Assembly (NCBI RefSeq): GCF_009208565.1
Contig: NZ_WFLK01000002.1
Location: forward strand, 248,001 to 312,000
Length of the DNA stretch: 64,000 bases
Direction of reading: 5' to 3'
DNA from: Janthinobacterium aquaticum
GTDB lineage: Bacteria > Pseudomonadota > Gammaproteobacteria > Burkholderiales > Burkholderiaceae_D
Below, one piece after another: positions 60,518-64,000 of this stretch (positions are counted from its first letter, which is position 1; each line of letters opens with the position of its first letter). Under the pieces are notes generated by a model. The model was not told the DNA's origin, did no database searches, and worked only from the letters and a program-made list of their open reading frames with translations. The position numbers and the translations under genes are program-made.

Positions 60518-61456
60518 ATGCGCTCATCGACTGTTGTTCCTCCCGCCACCGTCTCCGACACTTCGGTCCCGCCGGTTCCGCTGGTCTATATCAAACTGCT
60601 GTTCGTGGCCCTGTTCTGGGGCGGCACCTTTATTGCCGGTCGCGTGCTGGCCCAGCAGATGCCGCCGATGACGGCCGCCAGCGGACGCTTCGCCGTGGCA
60701 GTGGTGCTGCTGGTACTGCTGGCCTGGAAGTTTGAAGGCGGCCTGCCGCGCCTGTCGCGCCGCCAGCTTGGCACCACTGCCGCGCTGGGGTTGACCGGCA
60801 TCTTTTTGTACAACCTGTGCTTTCTTGCAGCGCTGTCGCGCATGCCGGCCGGGCGCACCGCGCTGTTCGTGGCGCTCAACCCGATCGTCACGGCGCTGGC
60901 CTCGGCGCTGCTGTTTCGCGAGCGCCTGGGCTGGTTCAAGTGGCTGGGCATCATGCTGGCGTTCTGCGGCACGGCCATCGTCATTACGCATGGCGACCTG
61001 GCCGGCCTGCTCCATGGCGGCGGCGTCGGTGCGGGCGAACTGTTCATGTTTTGCGGCATTTCCAGCTGGGCCGCCTACACGCTGATCGGCCGCATGGCGC
61101 TGCGTGGCCTGTCGCCGATTGCCGCCACCACCTATGCCGCCATGTGGGGCCTGGGCTTTCTGCTGGTGGGCGCCGCGTTCGAGTTTTCCAGCGTGCCGTG
61201 GCGCAGTTATGGCTGGCAGGTGTGGGCGGCCATCGGCTACCTGGGCGTGTTTGGCACCGTGATCGGCTTTGTCTGGTACTACGAAGGGGTGAAAGCACTG
61301 GGGCCGTCGCGCACGTCGGTGTTCAACAACCTGGTGCCGGTATTTGGTATTGCACTGGCGGCAGCGCTGCTGGGCGAACCGGTGCTGGCGTCGATGCTGG
61401 TCGGTGGGGCAGTGACGATTGCCGGCGTGGTGATGACCAACCGGCAATCAAAGTGA
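60518..61456 (+). CDS. EamA/DMT-family membrane transporter
   Basis: The 312-residue protein has ten hydrophobic segments forming two EamA repeats: the first from about residue 26 (YIKLLFVALFWGGTFIAGRV), the second from about 178 (ELFMFCGISSWAAYTLIGRM). Family members export metabolites or amino acids. It is divergent from the LysR gene and ends exactly where the convergent pbpG gene ends. The substrate is unknown. Confidence 0.88.
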   Translation: MRSSTVVPPATVSDTSVPPVPLVYIKLLFVALFWGGTFIAGRVLAQQMPPMTAASGRFAVAVVLLVLLAWKFEGGLPRLSRRQLGTTAALGLTGIFLYNLCFLAALSRMPAGRTALFVALNPIVTALASALLFRERLGWFKWLGIMLAFCGTAIVITHGDLAGLLHGGGVGAGELFMFCGISSWAAYTLIGRMALRGLSPIAATTYAAMWGLGFLLVGAAFEFSSVPWRSYGWQVWAAIGYLGVFGTVIGFVWYYEGVKALGPSRTSVFNNLVPVFGIALAAALLGEPVLASMLVGGAVTIAGVVMTNRQSK

Positions 61457-62359
61457 TTAGTTTGCGCGGCGGCGCTTGGACGCCTTGACCGGCGCCTTCT
61501 TGTGGCGCTTGGCCTTGGCGGTGGCCTTGACGGTCGCTGCAGTGCGCGCCACCCGTGGTTCCTCGATGCCGTTTTCGGCTGCCAGCAGGCGGCGGATATT
61601 GACCGCATCCATGGCGCGCACCGAGTTGGCGCGCGCGTTGAGCAGAATCATGGTGGCGAACTTGCCGGCCGACTTGATGCGCATGATCAGGCAGCGGCCC
61701 GCTTCGTTGGTAAAGCCGGTTTTCGACAGGCCGATATCCCAGCCCTTGGCGCCGACCAGGCGGTTGGTGTTGTGGTATTCCACATCGCGGCCCTTGATCT
61801 GGATCACGTCTTTCGAGTCGGTGGTGATGCGGCTGATTTCCGGATAGCGCGAAGCGGCAACGGCCATCTTGACCAGGTCGGCGGCGGTCGACTGGTTGTT
61901 CGGCGACAGGCCGGTCGGCTCCTCGATCACCGTCTGGTGCATGCCCAGCGCCTTGATCTTGGCGTTGACGGCCACCGCAAAGGCGGTCGGGCCGCCCGGA
62001 TAGGTGCGCGCCAGCGAAGCGGCGGCGCGGTTATCGGACGACATCAGCGCCAGCTGCAGCACATCGTGGCGCGACAGGGTGGCGCCCACCGGCACGCGCG
62101 AGGCGCTGTGCTTGAGGGTGTCGACATCGTCCTGGTCGATGCTGATCTCCTCCTTCATGTTGGCTTTCGAGTCGAGCACCACCATGGCGGTCATCAGTTT
62201 GGTCAGCGAGGCGATCGGCACCACCACGTTGGCGTTTTTTTCAAGCAGGACTTTGCCCGTGCCGTCTTCGACTACCAGGATGGACTGGGAGCCGAACGGC
62301 ACGGCGATGGCGGCTGTGGACAGCGTCATCAGTACCGCGGCGAACATTTTTTTGAGCAT
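61457..62359 (-). CDS. pbpG: D-alanyl-D-alanine endopeptidase (penicillin-binding protein 7)
   Basis: The 300-residue periplasmic enzyme cuts crosslinks in peptidoglycan. Active-site motifs are SLTK (S51-K54), SDN (108-110) and KTG (213-215). A signal peptide occupies residues 1-19. The C-terminal 40 residues are rich in lysine and alanine, likely an extra cell-wall-binding tail absent from E. coli PbpG. ATG 62359 is chosen because the signal peptide begins there. Confidence 0.9.
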   Translation of the reverse strand: MLKKMFAAVLMTLSTAAIAVPFGSQSILVVEDGTGKVLLEKNANVVVPIASLTKLMTAMVVLDSKANMKEEISIDQDDVDTLKHSASRVPVGATLSRHDVLQLALMSSDNRAAASLARTYPGGPTAFAVAVNAKIKALGMHQTVIEEPTGLSPNNQSTAADLVKMAVAASRYPEISRITTDSKDVIQIKGRDVEYHNTNRLVGAKGWDIGLSKTGFTNEAGRCLIMRIKSAGKFATMILLNARANSVRAMDAVNIRRLLAAENGIEEPRVARTAATVKATAKAKRHKKAPVKASKRRRAN

Positions 62360-62779
62360 GGGACAGTATGTGGAAAAGCAGTTTTGGGGCGTCAACAGGG
62401 CACGCAGCGCGCGAGAACACGGAAGATGTCGACAGATGCGACATGTGTCTCCAAGGCAATATGCCAAGCATAGACGATACCATCAACAAGACGCGCATGT
62501 CTATGCTGCACGGGCTGCAGTCACCCCATTTCGGCCTCATCGCTGAAAAATAAGCACTGCGCGGCCTGAATTATTGCCTGACTGAAAATTGTTGAGCCGT
62601 CGGCTGCAAGTGATTGATTTCGATACGGAAACTTCGTATGATTTCCGCAATATTGATCGAACTGATGCTGCTGCTTCGTCACTGGTGCCTGCCATCTCGT
62701 GCTTTGTCGCCTGGCCATGGGCGGCGCGCGAGCCTCGCCGTAGACTGCCTGCATACTTCAAGCACAAGGAGAACGCAGC
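62360..62779. other. Gene-free interval between pbpG and LytS-type kinase genes
   Basis: These 420 bases hold no frame with a plausible product. They should contain the promoters of both divergent genes. A small inverted repeat TGTCG-N7-CGACA lies at about 62429-62445. I see no further structure. Confidence 0.45.
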
Positions 62780-64000
62780 ATGTGGAAACGATTTAAAGCA
62801 TGGTATGACGGGCTCGAAGCCGAGCAGTTGCTGGTGCTGGTGCAGCCGGAGCAGGCAGAACACGTGAAGGGGCGGGTGCGCCGGCACATTGCCCGGCGAC
62901 TGGCCAGGCTGACGCCGATCGAGCGCGAGCAGCTGCATGATTTTTCGGTTCGCTACACCGGCAAGCGCCTGTATATGGCGGCCTTGAAAATGCTGCTGGT
63001 GTTCAGTGTGATCGGTGTGCTGGTGCACCTGATGCTGCCCACCAAATTCAGCTGGTTTTCAGCCTTGATGCTCAGCAATTGTGCTGGCTTCGGCCTGGCT
63101 TGGGGTGTTGTCGGCGTCTGGTTCAACTATCGCAAACTGGTACTTAACAAGTTCAGGACTGCAGCCTTGATCTTGCTGCCTTGCTGCGTGGGTGCGCTGA
63201 CCGGGATATTGCTGGCCTCATTTTTTAACGGCGGCCAGCTGTCGATCGAACGCATGGCGCGTATCGGCGGCATTGCCTTGCTGGTGGCCGGCCTGTTTTA
63301 CATGCTGCCCGTCGGCATCGTGGCTTTCTGGCGCAACCGCCAGCATGAAGCCTTGCTGCAAAGGCTGCAGCAGGAAGCCGAGCGCGAGCGCCTGGCGCGT
63401 GAATTGAGCGAGTCGCAGCTGCGCCTGCTGCGCGCCCAGATCGAGCCGCATTTCCTGTTCAATACGCTGGGCGCGGTGCAGCAGCTGGCCGAGCAGGGCG
63501 CGCCAAAGGCGGCAGCGCTGACGGCCGATCTGATCGCCTTTCTGCGCGCCAGCCTGGCCGAGATGCGCAGCGAACAGGTGGCGCTGGGCAGCGAATTCGA
63601 AATGGTCGGCGCTTATCTGCGCGTGATGCAGGCGCGCATGGGCAGCCGCCTGCGCTACCGCATAGAATTGCCGCCGGAGTTGTCGCAGGTGATGGTGCCA
63701 AGCATGATCCTGCTGACGCTGGCCGAAAACGCCATCAAGCACGGTATCGAGCCGTCGCTGCGTGGCGGTGAGGTATGCGTATCGGCCAGCGTGGTCGATG
63801 CACAGCTGCGCTTGCGCGTATTGGACACCGGTGTCGGCCTGGCTGCGCCCGGGCAGGCGAGCACCGGCGGCGGGCTCGGGCTGGACAATGTACGCCGCCG
63901 CCTGCAGCTTGCCGGCAGCGGCAGCCTGCTGCTGCGCGACGGCGAAAGCGAGGAGGGCGGCGTGATTGCCGATATCGTCCTGCCCGCACCATCCCCGATA
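62780..64000 (+). CDS. LytS/YehU-type sensor histidine kinase, cut by the window end
   Basis: At least 407 residues are encoded, with no stop before the window ends. There are four hydrophobic segments at about 73-92, 101-120, 128-150 and 163-185, then a coiled coil and the His_kinase domain with the phospho-acceptor H224 (QIEPHFLFNTL). The ATPase domain shows NAIKHGIE and GGGLGLDNVRRRL. AAGGAGAA precedes ATG 62780. A LytTR response regulator is usually encoded next, outside the window. The beginning of this kinase was absent from the longest-frame list because it is incomplete at the 3' end. Confidence 0.88.
   Translation, partial: MWKRFKAWYDGLEAEQLLVLVQPEQAEHVKGRVRRHIARRLARLTPIEREQLHDFSVRYTGKRLYMAALKMLLVFSVIGVLVHLMLPTKFSWFSALMLSNCAGFGLAWGVVGVWFNYRKLVLNKFRTAALILLPCCVGALTGILLASFFNGGQLSIERMARIGGIALLVAGLFYMLPVGIVAFWRNRQHEALLQRLQQEAERERLARELSESQLRLLRAQIEPHFLFNTLGAVQQLAEQGAPKAAALTADLIAFLRASLAEMRSEQVALGSEFEMVGAYLRVMQARMGSRLRYRIELPPELSQVMVPSMILLTLAENAIKHGIEPSLRGGEVCVSASVVDAQLRLRVLDTGVGLAAPGQASTGGGLGLDNVRRRLQLAGSGSLLLRDGESEEGGVIADIVLPAPSPI

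Overview
The window looks like chromosome from a high-GC betaproteobacterium of the Oxalobacteraceae (Janthinobacterium, Duganella or Massilia type). This rests on the GC-rich codon usage, the gtsABCD-type sugar transporter behind a LamB-like porin, the nasT-nasS pair, the DUF3563 protein, the recC-recB-recD order and the many two-component kinases. No rRNA, tRNA, insertion sequence, prophage or CRISPR array was seen. The genus is an inference from gene content.

Layout. (1) 60-5826: a sugar-uptake operon made of an outer-membrane porin, periplasmic binding protein, two permeases and an ATPase, closed by a strong terminator. (2) 5988-10318: three overlapping genes encoding a double-domain KaiC-like ATPase, a hybrid histidine kinase with a pseudo-receiver at its N-terminus, and an Imm71/Imm72-like immunity protein. 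(3) 10368-14600: exported or accessory proteins on the minus strand (ParB-like lipoprotein, secreted HExxH protein, VOC protein), then a tyrosinase operon (14085-17038) with a DUF2182 membrane protein and a free copy of the tyrosinase C-terminal domain. (4) 17790-23438: a DUF885-type peptidase, a DUF3563 protein, and a three-subunit membrane dehydrogenase (subunit 3, GMC flavoprotein, tri-haem cytochrome c). (5) 23754-35654: a myo-inositol locus. The minus strand carries an RpiR-type regulator, iolG and a second Gfo/Idh/MocA dehydrogenase. The plus strand carries an ABC importer, iolC fused to DUF2090, iolD, iolE and iolB. No iolA is present. (6) 35737-44277: single accessory genes, including a FosA-like enzyme, a DUF6434 protein, an M23 peptidase, two LysR regulators with their divergent targets, an alpha/beta hydrolase, a LuxR solo and acetyltransferases. 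(7) 44403-47159: nasT, nasS and a sirohaem methyltransferase, with a sigma-54 promoter candidate in front. (8) 47305-59491: a large CHASE/PAS hybrid kinase with an HPt domain, then recC, recB and recD. (9) 59499-64000: a LysR regulator, an EamA exporter, PBP7 and a LytS-type kinase cut off by the window end.

How the genes work together. The porin and Gts proteins take up glucose-type sugars. The inositol locus takes up inositol, oxidises it (IolG), dehydrates it (IolE), opens the ring (IolD), isomerises (IolB), phosphorylates and cleaves (IolC-DUF2090). A palindrome between the regulator and the importer is the likely control point. NasS and NasT form a nitrate-responsive antitermination switch linked here to sirohaem synthesis. 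RecBCD is the main double-strand-break repair nuclease.

The best candidates for undescribed systems are the KaiC/pseudo-receiver-kinase/immunity trio, the tyrosinase-DUF2182-free C-domain operon, and the exported ParB-like lipoprotein beside a secreted HExxH protein. All domain calls were made by reading the sequences, without database searches. Start codons were chosen by ribosome binding site and signal peptide, and they often differ from the longest open frame.
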